From Oscheius dolichura (lineage: Eukaryota > Nematoda > Chromadorea > Rhabditida > Rhabditidae), in NCBI GenBank assembly GCA_932521035.1, contig OW051492.1, forward strand, positions 10,168,001 through 10,232,000: 64,000 nt of DNA, read 5' to 3'. A model generated the notes under the pieces. It ran no database searches. It was given only the letters and a program-made list of their open reading frames with translations, and was not told the DNA's origin. The first letter of the stretch is position 1. The number at the start of each line of letters is the position of its first letter. The position numbers and the translations under genes were made by a program. Shown here one piece after another: positions 52,031 to 64,000 of this stretch.

Positions 52031-53906
52031 AACGGGAAAATATTTACAGCAGGAAGGGGAAAACAGGCCGGGTAGAGAGAGGAAAGAGGGCAAAAGGCGC
52101 CGGGGCTCTCTCTCTCTCTGACGGGTTGGTTTTGGTGGTTGTTGGCTGGACGCAGGGAGGCTATTCCTGGGAGAGAGCGCGGCCGACGGGGAGACGGCAG
52201 AGAGCCGGCCCGACCCGGCCAACCCAGGGGGGACAGCTCCAGCCAGGGACACGTCAAGCTATGGGCAGGAGGGATGGCGAGGGAGCGAGGAAATCAGCTG
52301 CTGGCGGGGGGGGCTGGCCACTAGTCATTTTGCCCCTTATTTCTGTATTTTTCCTCATTTTTTCGATTTTTTAGACTAGAAATACCGTTTAGCTTCAGTT
52401 TAGCCTGTTTCCCCCGTTATTTTAGCCAAAAATCGGTGTTTTCTCTGATTTTGGGTTAATTTTCTCTATTTTCCTGGTAAAAAATCGTCGTTTTCTTGTA
52501 TCTGTGGCACTTTTTTAAATAAGATTTTGACGAAAATCATCATTTTTCTTCATTTGGAGACTATTTTACCGTTATTTTCGACAAAAAACCCCCCAATATT
52601 CCCTATTTTTAAGTGATTTTCCTAGCTTTTTTGAACTATTCTAAAGAAGTGGCGTGTTTTTTTTCAAGTGAAGCATATTTTTCCCGGCATTTCGACAGGC
52701 ACAGTTTTTCGTCTCTTGGATGATTCAATATTGACTTTTTCCCCCGGGGACTACACGTAATTCTACCGCATTTTCTTGATTTCTATAAAAATATTCGTTT
52801 ATTTTCTTGGTAGAATACAGTAGAAGACAGCAGAACCCATGGCCAGGCTGCTTTTCCCCTTCTTTTCCCTCTTGATTGCCCATTTTAGGCGCCATTTCAG
52901 TGATTAGCCATACGGGGAACACCCACTTCGATTATACTGAGAAATCAATATTTTTTCCGTCTATACGACCACGTTGACCAGCTATGCCATCCCCCCGTTG
53001 TCTACATAGTCATTTCATCTCATTTTATAGCCTTTGTAAAGCTTTAAATCGAGTCAACGCGCCTCTAACTCGCCTTTCTTCTCTCTACCTCGACATTTTT
53101 ACTTTTTCTTTTCATTTTAGGCAGTTTATCCCTCTCTTCCAGGTTTTTTTGACCATAATAGAGTCCTGTATTCTTATTTTTCGCCTGGAAAACCCTTGAA
53201 AATGGGGAAAATGACTGAAAATGGCTTTAAAATGGGAGAATTTCGGTATTTCTTCAATTTCTGGTCATTTTGAGGCGTTCTACTCATTTTTCAGGCTTTA
53301 CCGCCCATTTTAGAGCCATTTTTCCATGTTTTTGGAGCTTGCAAATGTGAAAAATGGCTCAAAAATGACTGAAAATGGCTTTTCCACTAAAACACATCCC
53401 AGAGTCGTTCCAGACTCGCCAGAACCTAGAGAAAGCGACGATACAATCGCCCTGATCCGTATCTTTATATTCGACCATTCACCCTTCCCGCCACTTCAGG
53501 TTCTTTTCATTTTCTCGAAATTTCTATTCAATTCCTCCTTTTCCCCAAGAAAACCCGCCAACTTTTCACTGTTTCGACTTTTCGACTTTTCACGTCGATT
53601 TTTGAAAAATCTGGCCGGACAATTTCTAAGATTTTAGCAGTCAAAGCCGGTGGCTGGTTTAATCATCCTCTTCCGGTAATTTTCCTTCCTAAAATTTTCG
53701 CTTTCCCGGCTTTTTGGGGTGTTCCACGGCGGCGTCGCAGGTTTGATTAGAATGTCTCCGCCACAGTTAGACAGCCAAATAGAAACTGAATTTTTTTGGG
53801 GTTCGGACCTCCCTTTTTGGCTCCTAATTTCTTACTGTAACTCGTCTTTTAATCCATTTTTGATATAAATCTTCGTATTTCCAGATCTCCCCCAGTAGGA
53901 AATGCA
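52031..53906. other. Divergent promoter region
   Basis: Separates the NEURL2-like gene (minus) from the NHE8 gene (plus). GC-rich near 52080-52320, then about 1.3 kb of T-rich sequence with many short TTTTC/GAAAA repeats. One GCCACAGTTAGACAGCC unit at 53761. No gene recognised. Confidence 0.55.
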
Positions 53907-56900
53907 ATGGCCCGACCGGTGCCCTCCCTCCTCTCCCTGGCAGTCCTTGCCACAATTTGTACCGTTGTCGCCGCCGGCTCCAGTGCAGCACCCGTCGATA
54001 TCGAAGTCGTGCCAAATAGGACAGATGCATTAGGGTGAGTATTTCCCCCTTTTTCTTTCTGTTTTTCGATAGAGCCACAGTTACGCAGCGGAGAGTGAAC
54101 TGTAGCTACGAGGAAGAGTTCTCCACGGCTCAGGCCGGTCTGATGGGCTTCCAAGCGTTTTGGGACCCGTACAATCTTGGCAGGAAAGTTATAAACCTTG
54201 TAACACCTTTATTGCCCTTCTTATTCCCTGCCGAGATTGTACGGGTACAGAAACGCTTGAAAAAGGCGACCCAGTGGACCAGAAGGGGCTCATAGCCCGC
54301 GAAAGTCTGAAATTGACTGTTCCCTGGGTCCTGTGTGGATTTTGGTCAAAATAATTAGCCATTAGAATGTGTACTATGCTCTTTTCATTCCAGAGAAGTG
54401 TTTGATGTCAATTCGTCGAGTATTGAGCAGCATGGAGCAGCTATTGTGGGCAATGAGGCACAGGAAAAGAGAAGATCACTGGTTTGTTGATAGAAAATGC
54501 ATTTGGCTGTCTAACTGTGGTGCTTTTAATTTTCAGGGCTGTTTTTAGCATTTATTTGACCGTTATTCAACTGTACAGTCGAAGAAAGTCTGAAAAAATG
54601 GACGGGAAAATGCAAAATTTCGAAACTGAGACTGTAAAGAGCCACAGTTAGACAACGCGGTGGCGAAAATGGCTAAAATGAGTACATTTTTCCATTTTTT
54701 CAGGCAATTTTCTTTATTCTCTTCATCATCGTCCTGGCTACCCTCGTTGTTCATGCCCTAATCATCAGTAGTATCCACTGGATCCCGGAGAGTTTAGCCA
54801 TAGTCATTCTAGGTTCAGTTTTTATCTTTTTCCCCCTATTTTCCTCATTTTAGGTGCAATAATCGGGCTGGTTCTCAGCTATACGGGAAGAGATTGGTCC
54901 GAGATTGAGGCCCTGAGCCCCGACGTCTTCTTTTTGGTTCTGCTGCCGCCAATTATCTTCGAGAATGCCTATAATCTCAACAAAGGATACTTCTTCTCGA
55001 ATATTTGGCCGATTCTAGCCTTTGCCATTTTGGGAACCGCCATCTCCGCGTTTGTCATTGGAATATGGATTTATACCCTTGGACAGGTGGGTAAAATCAT
55101 TCAATAAGAGAAAAACGCGCGAAAACTTTTTTCGGCGAGCGCCTGCAGCCGTAAAATCTCGGCAGCTCGCAGCACTGCCACTGAACTAAAGGAGCCGTGC
55201 GTTGCCAAGATTCTACGGGTGCAGCGGCACAGAAAACTTGGCTCAATTCTTTGGAAATGGCTCTAAAATCTTTGAACTGTCTCCATTTTCAGGCAGATCT
55301 CGTCTTTCCTCTCAGTTTTGCTGAATGTTTTGCCTTTGCCTCAATGATTTCCGCCGTCGATCCGGTAGCCACGTTGGCTATTTTTCAAGCAGTCAAGGTA
55401 TTTTCTGATCAATCTTATTGAATTTCTTGGAATTATTCAGGTAGACGGTCTCCTCTATATTCTTGTCTTCGGCGAATCGATGCTCAACGACGCCGTGTCA
55501 ATTGTTCTGGCCGCCACGGCTGTCCGACACTCCCGGCCGCCGTATAATGAACTGTCGTCAACGGAGGTTCTCTTCAGTGCCTTGACCACTTTCTGCTCGA
55601 TGTTTATGTTCTCAGCCATGCTTGGAGTGGCTATTGGATTGATTAGCGCGTTTGTAAGTTGAATTTCTATTATTTCTAGCAAAAAAAAAATGAGTTTTCA
55701 TAGTTAGACAGCCGACACGGCTTGTGAACTGTGGCGCTCTATTTTTGGCCGTTTTTCTCATTTCTTCTTCTCTTTTTCTTCCATATGGGACCATTTCAGC
55801 TCTTCAAACATGTCGACCTGCGTAAAACGCCCTCGCTGGAATTTGCCTTGATGTTGGTCTTCTCCTATATACCGTACGGCTTTGCCGAAGCGCTCGGCCT
55901 CTCCGGAATCATGTCCATTCTCTTCTGTGGAATAGCCATGTCCCAATACACACAGCAGAATATCAGTCCCGTGACACAAATCACATTCCGGCAGACTTTT
56001 CGAACCATTTCTTTTGTGGCTGGTAAGGAAATGTTTTTTTAACAAAGAAAGAATGATAATTTCCAGAAACCTCAACTTTTGCCTATATTGGAATGGCATT
56101 CTTCACTATAAAATTGAATTTTCAACCGGCGTTTATCGCCTGGACCATTGTGAGTCGTATTTTATGGTAAAATTTGAAGCACCACAGTTAGACTGCCGAA
56201 ACGGCGTGTGAACTGTGGCGCCATGGAGTAAACTAGCCCGAGACAACTGGGCGCCACAGTTCACACGCCGTGTCTGCTGTGGTGCCTTTTTTCTTCAAGA
56301 AAGGAGGTCCTACAGCGATTTTTCGAGCTGGGATCATTCCCAATGGCCGGAAAACCAATCCAACCCTATAAAATATCAGTTCACCCCTATTTTAGATCCT
56401 CTGCATTGTCAGCCGTGCCACGAATATCTTCCCCCTCAGCTGGCTTGTGAATAAATGCCGCAAACAGGTGCAAATCACCTGGAAGAATCAGTTGATTATG
56501 TTTTTCAGCGGTAAGTTCTACTACTGTTTTATTTTCAAATTAGCATACAGTACAGTAACCTGATGTATTTCCAGGTATGAGAGGGGCCGTCTGCTTCGCG
56601 CTGGCCCTGTACATGGATGTGGATAAGGAGAAGAAATCGGTCATTTTAACGACGACCCTGTGTATTATCCTCTTCACAACGTTGTTGCTCGGCGGCTCGG
56701 CTCTTCCCTTCATCTCGTTTATCAATAAGTGCTATCCAAATGAGACGAGAATCCGCCGGAGGAGAAGAAATACCCGACGACAGAAGGGAACCGTCCTGTT
56801 GAGTAAAACTCAAGAAATGGTTAGTTTTCTCCTTCAAAGATTGGCGGGATCATATTTTTCAAATTTCGAATACCGCAGCTTTCGCTTTGGAGCGCGCGCA

Positions 56901-57431
56901 CTCGAAAAATTGCGCCGTAATCGCGCTCCTTTCAAATTATCTACCAAAGTGTCTATTTCTTTATTTTTGTTCACTTATTTCTACTTTTTTTTTCTTATTT
57001 TTGCTCTATACAGTAATTAGAATACTGTAAACATCATAAAAGTCGAGAAAAATCATTGGAAAACGGTAATTATAGCGATTTGGAAGGATATTAGACTGGA
57101 GCGCGGTTACGGCGCGCACTTTTGAAGACCGCGCGCCTTTTGAAAGGAGTACAGCACTTTCCGTAGATTTTCGGCCATTTTTTCTAATTTTCTCGATTTT
57201 TAGAACGTGTTTGGCAGCTCTGACTGGACTCCGAGGAAGGATTCCTTTGACCCGACGTCCTATCCGGGCCAGTTGATGAAGACTCTCTTCGTCAGGAAGT
57301 TCACCGCCCAGGAGAGACAAGAGAACCGAGAGAAGCTGGCCGCGTTGACGAGAAAAGTGCTCAAAGAAGACGGAAGTGAAGACGATCTGCCACAGACGGT
57401 CTCCGTGGAAGCGCCGCTCCTTCCACAATAA
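53907..57431 (+). CDS. nhx-8: Na+/H+ exchanger, NHE8 (SLC9A8) type
   Basis: Eleven exons: 53907-54034, 54394-54481, 54704-54812, 54854-55086, 55293-55397, 55441-55653, 55800-56022, 56067-56149, 56396-56510, 56575-56819, 57204-57431, giving 589 residues. A signal peptide (PSLLSLAVLATICTVVAAGS) precedes about a dozen membrane segments. Diagnostic motifs: FFLVLLPPIIFENAYNLNKG (inhibitor-binding segment), SAVDPVATLAIFQ, and GESMLNDAVSIVL with the Asn-Asp pair of the transport site, plus ETSTFAYIGMAFF and GMRGAVCFALAL. The cytosolic tail is short and ends EAPLLPQ. NHE8 proteins exchange Na+ for H+ in Golgi, endosomes or apical membrane. Introns hold two hairpin el­ements and several GCCACAGTT units. 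Confidence 0.93.
54149..54264. repeat. Hairpin element, GCACCCGTA family
   Basis: Outer arms CAAGCGTTTTGGGACCCGTA and TACGGGTACAGAAACGCTTG surround CAATCTTGGCAGG / CCTGCCGAGATTG. The AAGCGTTT extension is found only in this copy and pairs perfectly. In intron 1 of the NHE8 gene. Confidence 0.75.
55141..55230. repeat. Hairpin element, GCACCCGTA family
   Basis: GCCTGCAGCCGTAAAATCTC and AGATTCTACGGGTGCAGCGGC, with several mismatches; an older copy in intron 4 of the NHE8 gene. Confidence 0.65.
55699..55737. repeat. Single full GCCACAGTT unit
   Basis: CATAGTTAGACAGCCGACAC then GGCTTGTGAACTGTGGCGC, in an NHE8 intron. Confidence 0.7.
56181..56287. repeat. Paired GCCACAGTT element
   Basis: Head-to-head pair: CACCACAGTTAGACTGCC with ACGGCGTGTGAACTGTGGCG, 27 bases, then GCGCCACAGTTCACACGCCG with TGTCTGCTGTGGTGCC. 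In an NHE8 intron. Confidence 0.8.
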
Positions 57432-59313
57432 GAAGCTCATCCTCCCCCCGTGTCATGCGGTCTCTGTGATTTCTACTATGGGTATTTCTCTGTCACTTTC
57501 CTCATCCAGTTACTTTTCCCTGTGTGTGTTTTTTTTCACTTCATCTATATTATATTTATTGAGCTTGAGCTTGTACAAATGAGAAGATAACAGAGAGATT
57601 TATATAAATATTTTCATATGAAAAGTTCTTGTTCCGTACTTTGTGCGCAGGCGCTTGATCGCGCGCTGTCTAACTGTGGCGGTGCAATATCGGGGTTTCT
57701 TGAAGAATATCAAACTTTTTGATAAAGATACCCGTTTTCTAACTCTTCTAGGCAATTGTAGGTCTCGAAAAACATGGAAAATGCAAAAAAAAACACCGAC
57801 TAAAATCCATTAGAACGCTCCACAACACGGGCGAGCTCTGTTCTTTCTTGGCTGTCTATCGACTTTTGATTCGTTGTGTACCATATAATTGACTAGAAAA
57901 CATATATACCTCAAAAAATCAGAGTAAAATCCACCACACCGATGTCTAGCCACGGCTGACCGTTTTCTCCCATGGCTGTCTAACTGTGGCGTTTTTTCTT
58001 CCTAATTTCGCTATTACGGACATTTCCTACTTAGTTTATGCGTTCTATACAACAAGTGAATCCTGTAAAACCTATAAACTCCAAAAAATTTAAATAAAGC
58101 CCGCCACCGCGGTGTCTATCCCTGCCAGTTGATCCTGTTCTCCCTTTCTTGCCTTCGGGCTGCCGTTACATCATTCTTCCTCCATCAGATCTGCTTGCCT
58201 ACGTGACTATCTCCATAAGGCAGAAGTCTACGTGACTTTCTCTAGATTTTCCCAGTCCATTTTGGGTATATAGTGCCGCCCCAGTCCCATATGATAGAGA
58301 TCTGCCGCCCCGTTCTATGGTGGCCGGCAGTTTGCACCCAGTGCACCCACCGCCTCTCGATACCAATCGTTCCTTTATCTCCTCTTCCATTTCTTCCTGT
58401 AAACAGCTTCCGTGTTTTCTCCAATAATTTCGAAATTCCCGCCCCATGATGTTTTTCTCCCTTTCCCCTTCCTAATTCCCCAAAAACAGAAAGCTCCGCT
58501 TGTTGTCTGTGTACTCGGGACACCCGGCCGCGTTCCCAAGCCTTTATTGCGGAAAGCGATCTCTGTCTTTGGTACAAAGGCGTCTCGCCGCTTTTCTCTT
58601 CCTTTGTATTTGAGAAAAACTACAGTTTTTTTTTGGAAACGGCCCAAAAGTGGGAAAACATCTCGCGAAGGGTGGTTTGACCCCGTAAACACCGAGTTTG
58701 CAAGGGTGGGGCAGTTTTTCACCGATGTTTTTGAACTTTCCGGACAGACTTCCTTTTAAAGTGTCCTATTGGAGTTCAAAATTCCCCGGGGTCGCCCAAA
58801 GTTCAAATTCCCCCGTCCCCATCAGACGTAAGACCAAAAACCGTCACGTCTATCCATTTTTGGAATCTTTTTTTGAATCTCCCGCTTATTTTCTCCTCCG
58901 AAACGTTATTATTAAACTTCCGAAGGAGCTTAATAATGTCTTGAAGGCTCCGAGAATGGCCAAAGTCCAAAGCCCCCCACCCGTCCGCCTCCAGCCACTA
59001 AAAGTCCCTACCGTTGCTATTCCCGCCATTAACCGCTTGAATATTTGGTTTTTTGAGTTAGTTTAAGATAGTCCTTCACCCTTTAAAGTATCCGCTCTCC
59101 ACGAGTATACGGGTGTGTTCTTTCCTTGGGGACACGTCGCCCTGACCGGTGCCGCAGCCGCCGCCACCCCCAGTGTCGTCGGGTCACTATCGAACGGTCA
59201 CTTCTTATCGTCGCGTCGTCGCCTCTTTTGCGAGCCACCCCATTTGAAAACGATCTCGGACCATTTTTTCAGCTTCTCTCTTTACTAATCAAAAATTAAC
59301 TTTTTCCAGAAAA
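57432..59313. other. Intergenic, no gene recognised
   Basis: NHE8 3' region with polyadenylation-like signals (AATATTTTCATATG near 57606), two TGTCTAACTGTGGC half-units (57666, 57975) and the PSAT promoter. The frame 58698-59066 is open for 122 codons but lacks splice context and any family resemblance. Confidence 0.5.
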
Positions 59314-60777
59314 ATGCATAAGAAAATCAACTTCGGAGCCGGACCGGCTAAAATCCCCGAAGAGGTCCTGGTCCAGGCGCAGCAGGAGCTGATCCACTTC
59401 CAAAATACTGGAATCAGTATTCTAGGTAATAGCATTTTCCCGGGTATTTTCTAGAATTCAAAAAATTCAGAAATGTCCCACCGCTCAAAAGAATTCCAAG
59501 CCGTTCTGGACGAGACAAAGGCCCTCCTGAGGGAGGTCATGGTAATTCCGGAAGATTTTGAGATCCTCTTCATGCAAGGTGGCGGAACTGGGCAATTTGC
59601 AGCCGTTCCACTGAATTTAAAGGTAGGTGGAGAGAGATAAAGAGCCACAGGTAGACAGCCAAGACCACCATTTGTACCGCGATGAGCCACAGTTAGACAG
59701 CGATTATTATTTCCAGGGAAACCACGACCACGCCGACTACGTGATCACCGGAGCCTGGTCAGCCAAAGCTGCCCAAGAAGCAGAGAAATACATCAAAGTC
59801 CGAAAAGTCTTCGCCCCTGAAAAGCCCTACAAAACTGTTCCCGACGAGCATCTCTGGGATTGTGACAAGGACGCGGCCTATGTATACTACTGTGCGAATG
59901 AGACCGTTCACGGAATCGAGTTTGCCAAGAGCCCCGCCACCCCGCATGGAGTTCCCCTGGTCGCTGATATTTCTTCAAACTTCTTGGCAAGACCCTTCGA
60001 TTTCACAAATGTGAGTAATGAGCCACAGTTAGACAGCTTTATGGGTTATTTTCAGCACGGAGTGGTGTTTGGAGGAACGCAGAAGAATCTGGGAGCTGCT
60101 GGATTGACTATTGTCTTTGTTAGGAAAGATCTGATCGGGAAGGAGCAGCCCATCACTCCGGTGGTCTTCAGTTATAATGAGATGATAGGAAATAACAGTC
60201 TCTACAACACACCGCCGGTTTATTCCATCTATATCACTAACTTGGTACTGAAATGGATCAAAAATCAGGTAAGGAAGAGGGGAATTAGTAATTGTGGCGG
60301 TGGGAACCGTCTAACTGTGGCTGGTTGGTAAAAAGTTGGAGCACCACAGTTAGACAGCAAGAGAGCCACAGTTAGGCAATTAGACAGGTCACAATTCTAA
60401 TTTTTTTCTTCCAGGGAGGAGCCCAGGCCATTTATGAGCGCAATCTTCGTAAATCCAAGCTGATCTACTCCATCATCGACGAATCCAACGGTTTCTACCA
60501 CTGCGTAGTCGATCCAAAGTACCGCTCCATCATGAATGTCTGTTTCCGCGTCGGAGGAGGAAACGATGCCCTGGAAGCAGAATTCGTCGCCGGTGCACAG
60601 GCGAGACGCATGATTAGCCTCAAAGGACACAGGTTGGCTACTCTACCAATGGTTTTAATTAAAGTAAATTCCAGATCGGTTGGAGGAATCAGAGCCTCCC
60701 TCTACAATGCAGTGGACGAGGAAGAGACAAAGATCTTGGCCGATTGGATGAGGGAATTCATGGCCTCCAAGAAATAA
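59314..60777 (+). CDS. psat-1: Phosphoserine aminotransferase
   Basis: Six exons: 59314-59425, 59471-59622, 59717-60010, 60056-60268, 60415-60632, 60675-60777, giving 363 residues, standard for class-V PSAT. It converts phosphohydroxypyruvate and glutamate to phosphoserine and 2-oxoglutarate in serine synthesis. Motifs: [14 protein letters not shown] at the start, [26 protein letters not shown] (cofactor phosphate loop), [17 protein letters not shown] lysine in [10 protein letters not shown], and C-terminal [15 protein letters not shown]. The ATG lies four bases after TTTTTCCAG, consistent with trans-splicing. Most introns contain GCCACAGTT units (59641, 59685, 60020, 60290-60380). Confidence 0.95.
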
Positions 60778-61528
60778 ACAAGAAATTTGAAGTTATCCCC
60801 TGTTTTCCACTCATATTGTTGCAATTTTATGGAAAATATCTATTCAAAACGGTTAAAAATAAAGATTACAGCCAGATTAAGAAAAACGGAACACCACAAT
60901 TAGACAGTTAGATCACCACAGTTAAACGTTCGGACAGCCACAACTAGACAGCAAAGAGCCACAATTCAACTGTGAATCCACATTATTCTGCCAATTTTCC
61001 GGGTAAAAATCATTTTGCATGATCCAAATGATCCATCTTGAGCTCCCAGTCAAAATGAAGAAAGAAACAGCAAACAATGAGCAATTGTCTAGACCCGGCG
61101 GGGAAAATAACAACATCCATCCGGCAGGCGATCATTATAATATCTACATATGCGCACATTTTAGTCACCCCCTTTCTCATTTGAAATTAGGACCACCCAG
61201 TTCATTTCTTCTCTTTTTCGAACAGTGACTCATACTGTAATTTTTGCTCTGTTCCCTGGGTAGGTCAAAGTATACTTGCCCTCAAATAAAAGAGGGGGAT
61301 CTAGTCAGCCAGCCCCTCCCCAACCCAGCCCGGCAGGTGTCACTTGTTTTGTTCTCTCCACAACACGTATCCCCGAGGAGAGAGTCCAGGGAGCGTTTTC
61401 TGTCTGTTATCAGGCCACAGACAGCTGTTCCTTTGATCAGGAGCCACTCTGCCACTCTGATCTTCTTTATTTCCTCGTCTCATTTTCCTTTTCTCTCCCA
61501 AATTTTCACACAAGTCAAATTTCCAGCT
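60778..61528. other. Intergenic with diverged repeat units
   Basis: PSAT 3' end (AATAAAG near 60859), then several decayed GCCACAGTT units (60891-60975), then the promoter of the next gene. No coding gene recognised; short open frames at 61244-61603 overlap the next gene's start region. Confidence 0.5.
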
Positions 61529-63598
61529 ATGCGGAAGCTCTTACTAGCTCTTTCGCTAGTCTCGATAGCGTCGGCCTTGACCTGCTATAATGTGAGTTTT
61601 TAAAGGGGATTTTTCACTAAAAAATGGGATAGACTAACAATTAATCCGGAATTCTCCCCAACGCGAAAATCTTTCGAATTTCTGTAAAAATAAACGCGAA
61701 CTTTGAATTATAACCCAAGCGCAGGCTCGTCTACAGTAATTTAGCAATCGCGCCTAAATTTTCTCTTAAATTAGTGTGTTAAGCTGTTTTTTTGGATTAC
61801 TTGATGGTCGAGAACGTCGAAAATTATAACTTGGGCCCCTTTTTCTTGTAAAATTCGTCAATTTTCAGGGAATGAAGCTACTCCGAATGCAAGGAGTCGG
61901 CACCACAACAACAGTGAGTCTTCTCTTTCCAAATTCGCGCCCAATTTCCCCGAGTACTCATCTCCAAAATGAGTCACAATCGGACTTGTCATCCGTCGCC
62001 CTCTCTCGCGAATGATGTTATTCCGACCACTCACTGGAATCACATCAATATTGATCCTTTTGCCCATCTCTTTCGTTCTTTCTCGGCTCGAAATCCCCGA
62101 GGAGAGGGACAGAGGAAGGGGAAATATGTTGATGATAGAGATGAACACATCACACGCCTGTTTACTACCGAATGTTTTTATTATTATGCTCATTAGGAAG
62201 CAAAATAGGAGCATTCCCTCTCAATTGAATCCTTTGAAACTCCCGAAAAATTTTAATGTTTGTGTTCAACTCGAACGGGATCTTTCATTTCGCCAGACAG
62301 GGATGGGTATTTTGAGTGCCACAGTTAGACAGCAACACGGCGTGTGAACTGTGGCTCTTCAAAATTTCGTAAATCAATAAAGGTTCTATGGCTTGTTTCC
62401 TCTTTCATTCTACTAAAATTCAGCTTAAAACAAGCCAAAGTCGTCCATAAAGAGCGGTAAGGCCTTCAAACTGACCTGTACCTCATGTAACGTCTTATTT
62501 TCCCTCTTTCCTTGACTTTTTCCCTTCTGTAGCATGATTCACTACGCCATTTTACCCCTAGAAACCTTCAAATTCTGTCTCAATCAAAGATAACTGTCTT
62601 TATTTCTAGGAATGTTCCTCCGGGTCGTATTGCTACAACATGACAGCGTCTGCCTACTTGATGGTGGATTTTGTCAAGGCTGGTTGTTCCACCTACCGTT
62701 GCATGGTACTGTAATCAATTTAAAGGTCTACGATGAATTCCAGCTAGCTCCAAACCAGTGCATCTCCACGTACTTCCAACTGATTCCGGTCAGTATGTGT
62801 TGTTGTAACTATGACCGCTGTAACGTTGGGGGAAATCCCGTCTACTCTGATAACCCGCAGAGTATTACTGGGTAAGAAGCAGATCATTACAATTTAAAAA
62901 CTATATTTTATAGAGGAGGCTCGGGAGATAACTACAACTACGGCGGCGGAGAAAATAACAACAATAATAACAAAAAGTAAGGACTTTCCCTTCGTTTCTT
63001 TGAATAGAGTCATACAATTTTAGTCAAGGAGGCTCCGGATATGATTATAATTACGGTAACGGCGGGAATACCAACAATAATAATAATAATAATCAAAATT
63101 CCGGAGCAAGCAGCTGGGGAAGCGGTTATAACTATGGGTAAGTCGGAGATGAGAAGCGCCACAGTTAGATAGCCGACACGGCGTGTGAACTGTGGCGCTC
63201 TTGTTTCATACACCTGGCCGCCACAGTTCATACGCCGTGTGGACTGTCTAACTGTGGCGATACTAATTCAAGTCAGAAAACTAGTTCTTCTTTTTAGCGG
63301 CAGCTCTAATTCTGGATCTAATACCCCTACTGCCCAGGCTGGACGGAAATTCACACCCAAAGAGATTGAAGACCGCTTCCGTGACTATGACGTGGATCAC
63401 AGAGGAGGCAGTAGGTTTCTTCCCAATATATAAATTTTGATGGCTTTAGATAACGGTGGAGGAGGAGTAGATGAGGAATCTTTCCAGAAGGTCGACGCTT
63501 TCACTACCCCTCGTCCTGGCAGCGGAGGCCGCTCCGGAGGCAGCCTCCCCAGGCAGGGAAGCACCACCAGCAGAGGAGGAGAAATTGAAATACTGTAA
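61529..63598 (+). CDS. Secreted Ly6/ET-like cysteine module with Gly/Asn-rich tail
   Basis: Exons 61529-61591, 61869-61913, 62610-62705, 62744-62871, 62914-62976, 63024-63137, 63298-63410 and 63450-63598, about 256 residues. Signal peptide MRKLLLALSLVSIASA is followed by a ten-cysteine module (LTCYN, CSSGSYCYN, GCSTYRCM, NQCIS) closing with CCCNYDRCN, the CC-x-x-D-x-CN end seen in three-finger/Ly6 and nematode ET-module proteins. Then come repeats of Gly, Tyr and Asn (YNYGGGENNNNNNK, NNNNNNNQNSG) and a polar C-terminus. An AATAAA at 63606 supports the stop at 63596-63598. A donor at the stop (CT|GTAAAT) could instead join an exon from 63697 with similar Gly/Asn composition, so a longer form may exist. 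Function unknown; extracellular matrix or signalling is possible. Confidence 0.7.
62318..62356. repeat. Single full GCCACAGTT unit
   Basis: GCCACAGTTAGACAGCAACA then CGGCGTGTGAACTGTGGC, in intron 2 of the secreted-protein gene. Confidence 0.75.
63157..63260. repeat. Paired GCCACAGTT element, best preserved
   Basis: Two units head-to-head: CGCCACAGTTAGATAGCCGA with CACGGCGTGTGAACTGTGGCG, 22 bases, then CGCCACAGTTCATACGCCGTG with GGACTGTCTAACTGTGGCG. The arms pair over about 43 bases. In an intron of the secreted-protein gene. Confidence 0.85.
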
Positions 63599-64000
63599 AT
63601 TTTGCTAATAAAGCCGTTTTTTCCCACTGCGAGATCCGTGTTCTACTGAAATTGGCCGATACAAGGGATACTTGAACCAGTTGACCTTTATTTTAGGGGC
63701 GATACAGCTGACAACAGCGGCGGAAGCAGTTTTAACGGAGATAGACGGGACTACAGTAAGCATAGGTTGTTTTTGCTCTTTTCTACAGTATGAATAAAGT
63801 TTTAGTAGGCGGGATTCAGATTACAATAACGAAAATCAGCCAGGAAGTGCTTGGGGCGGCTCCTACGATCGTCAATTTAGGCCAGTTGATCTTTTGAGCA
63901 GTCCAAATTGGAGAGCCACAGTTAGACAGCCTATACGGTGTGTGAACTGTGGTGCACTCTATACCATAATTTTCGGGCTTCCTGCTGGCTATCAATTGTT
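63599..64000 (+). other. Possible downstream exons, truncated by window end
   Basis: 63697-63755 reads GDTADNSGGSSFNGDRRDY in frame with the upstream gene if its alternative donor is used. 63836 onward reads SRRDSDYNNENQPGSAWGG, the same composition, but joining needs a one-base offset at the splice site. A GCCACAGTT unit lies at 63914-63955. The window ends before this can be settled. Confidence 0.35.
63914..63955. repeat. Single full GCCACAGTT unit
   Basis: GCCACAGTTAGACAGCCTAT then ACGGTGTGTGAACTGTGGTGC. Confidence 0.75.

Noticed and set aside
58125-58145. Similarity of CCAGTTGATCCTG to the 5' end of 18S rRNA
   Set aside because: Only about a dozen bases match and the following sequence does not resemble rRNA.

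Overview
The window looks like nuclear DNA of a nematode, probably a chromadorean. Three things point that way: most introns are 40-70 bases long and end in TTTTCAG or TTTCAG; several start codons sit directly after a splice-acceptor-like site, as expected for spliced-leader trans-splicing; and the gene content includes VWA/C-type-lectin secreted proteins, a CELF/ETR-1 homologue and NHE8, GSK-3 and PSAT orthologues. The species cannot be named from the sequence alone. Gene models were built by hand from splice sites, frame continuity and family motifs; exon limits are exact only where stated.

Layout. 1-4549: no gene recognised, several inverted-repeat elements. 4550-21875: a turbulent accessory region. 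It holds three VWA-plus-C-type-lectin genes (4550, 14173 and 20144), two double-C-type-lectin genes (16752 and 18461, the second decayed), a cysteine-rich type I membrane protein (10615-11612, minus strand), small unrecognised genes, and a TatD nuclease gene broken into two inverted fragments (8387 plus; 13238 minus). The genes at 14173 and 20144 are a very recent direct duplication, and several copies carry visible lesions. 23909-31242 (minus): a complete 12-exon CELF/ETR-1 RNA-binding protein. 31243-38459: about 7 kb without a recognisable gene, rich in small inverted-repeat elements.

38460-43736: three tandem plus-strand genes with quite different N-terminal parts (very acidic; multiple AT-hooks; proline-rich). 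All three end in the same roughly 45-residue domain, followed by a conserved phase-2 intron and a short tail exon. This is the best candidate here for an undescribed chromatin-protein family. 43957-45302 (minus): NAD(P)HX epimerase. 47531-49193: GSK-3. 49858-52030 (minus): a NEURL2-like NHR/SOCS-box protein. 53907-57431: an NHE8-type Na+/H+ exchanger. 59314-60777: phosphoserine aminotransferase. 61529-63598: a secreted protein with a Ly6/ET-like cysteine module and a Gly/Asn-rich tail.

Two short repeat families run through introns and spacers. One is a roughly 40-base unit bounded by GCCACAGTT and AACTGTGGC, often paired head-to-head. The other is a hairpin element with arms around GCACCCGTANNNTCTCGGCAG. 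I found neither in the chromatin/NAXE/GSK-3 block (about 38.2-51.2 kb). TTAA-flanked inverted-repeat elements form a third family. The housekeeping genes look independent of one another; the lectin cluster shares TGATAA sites upstream, consistent with intestinal GATA-factor control.
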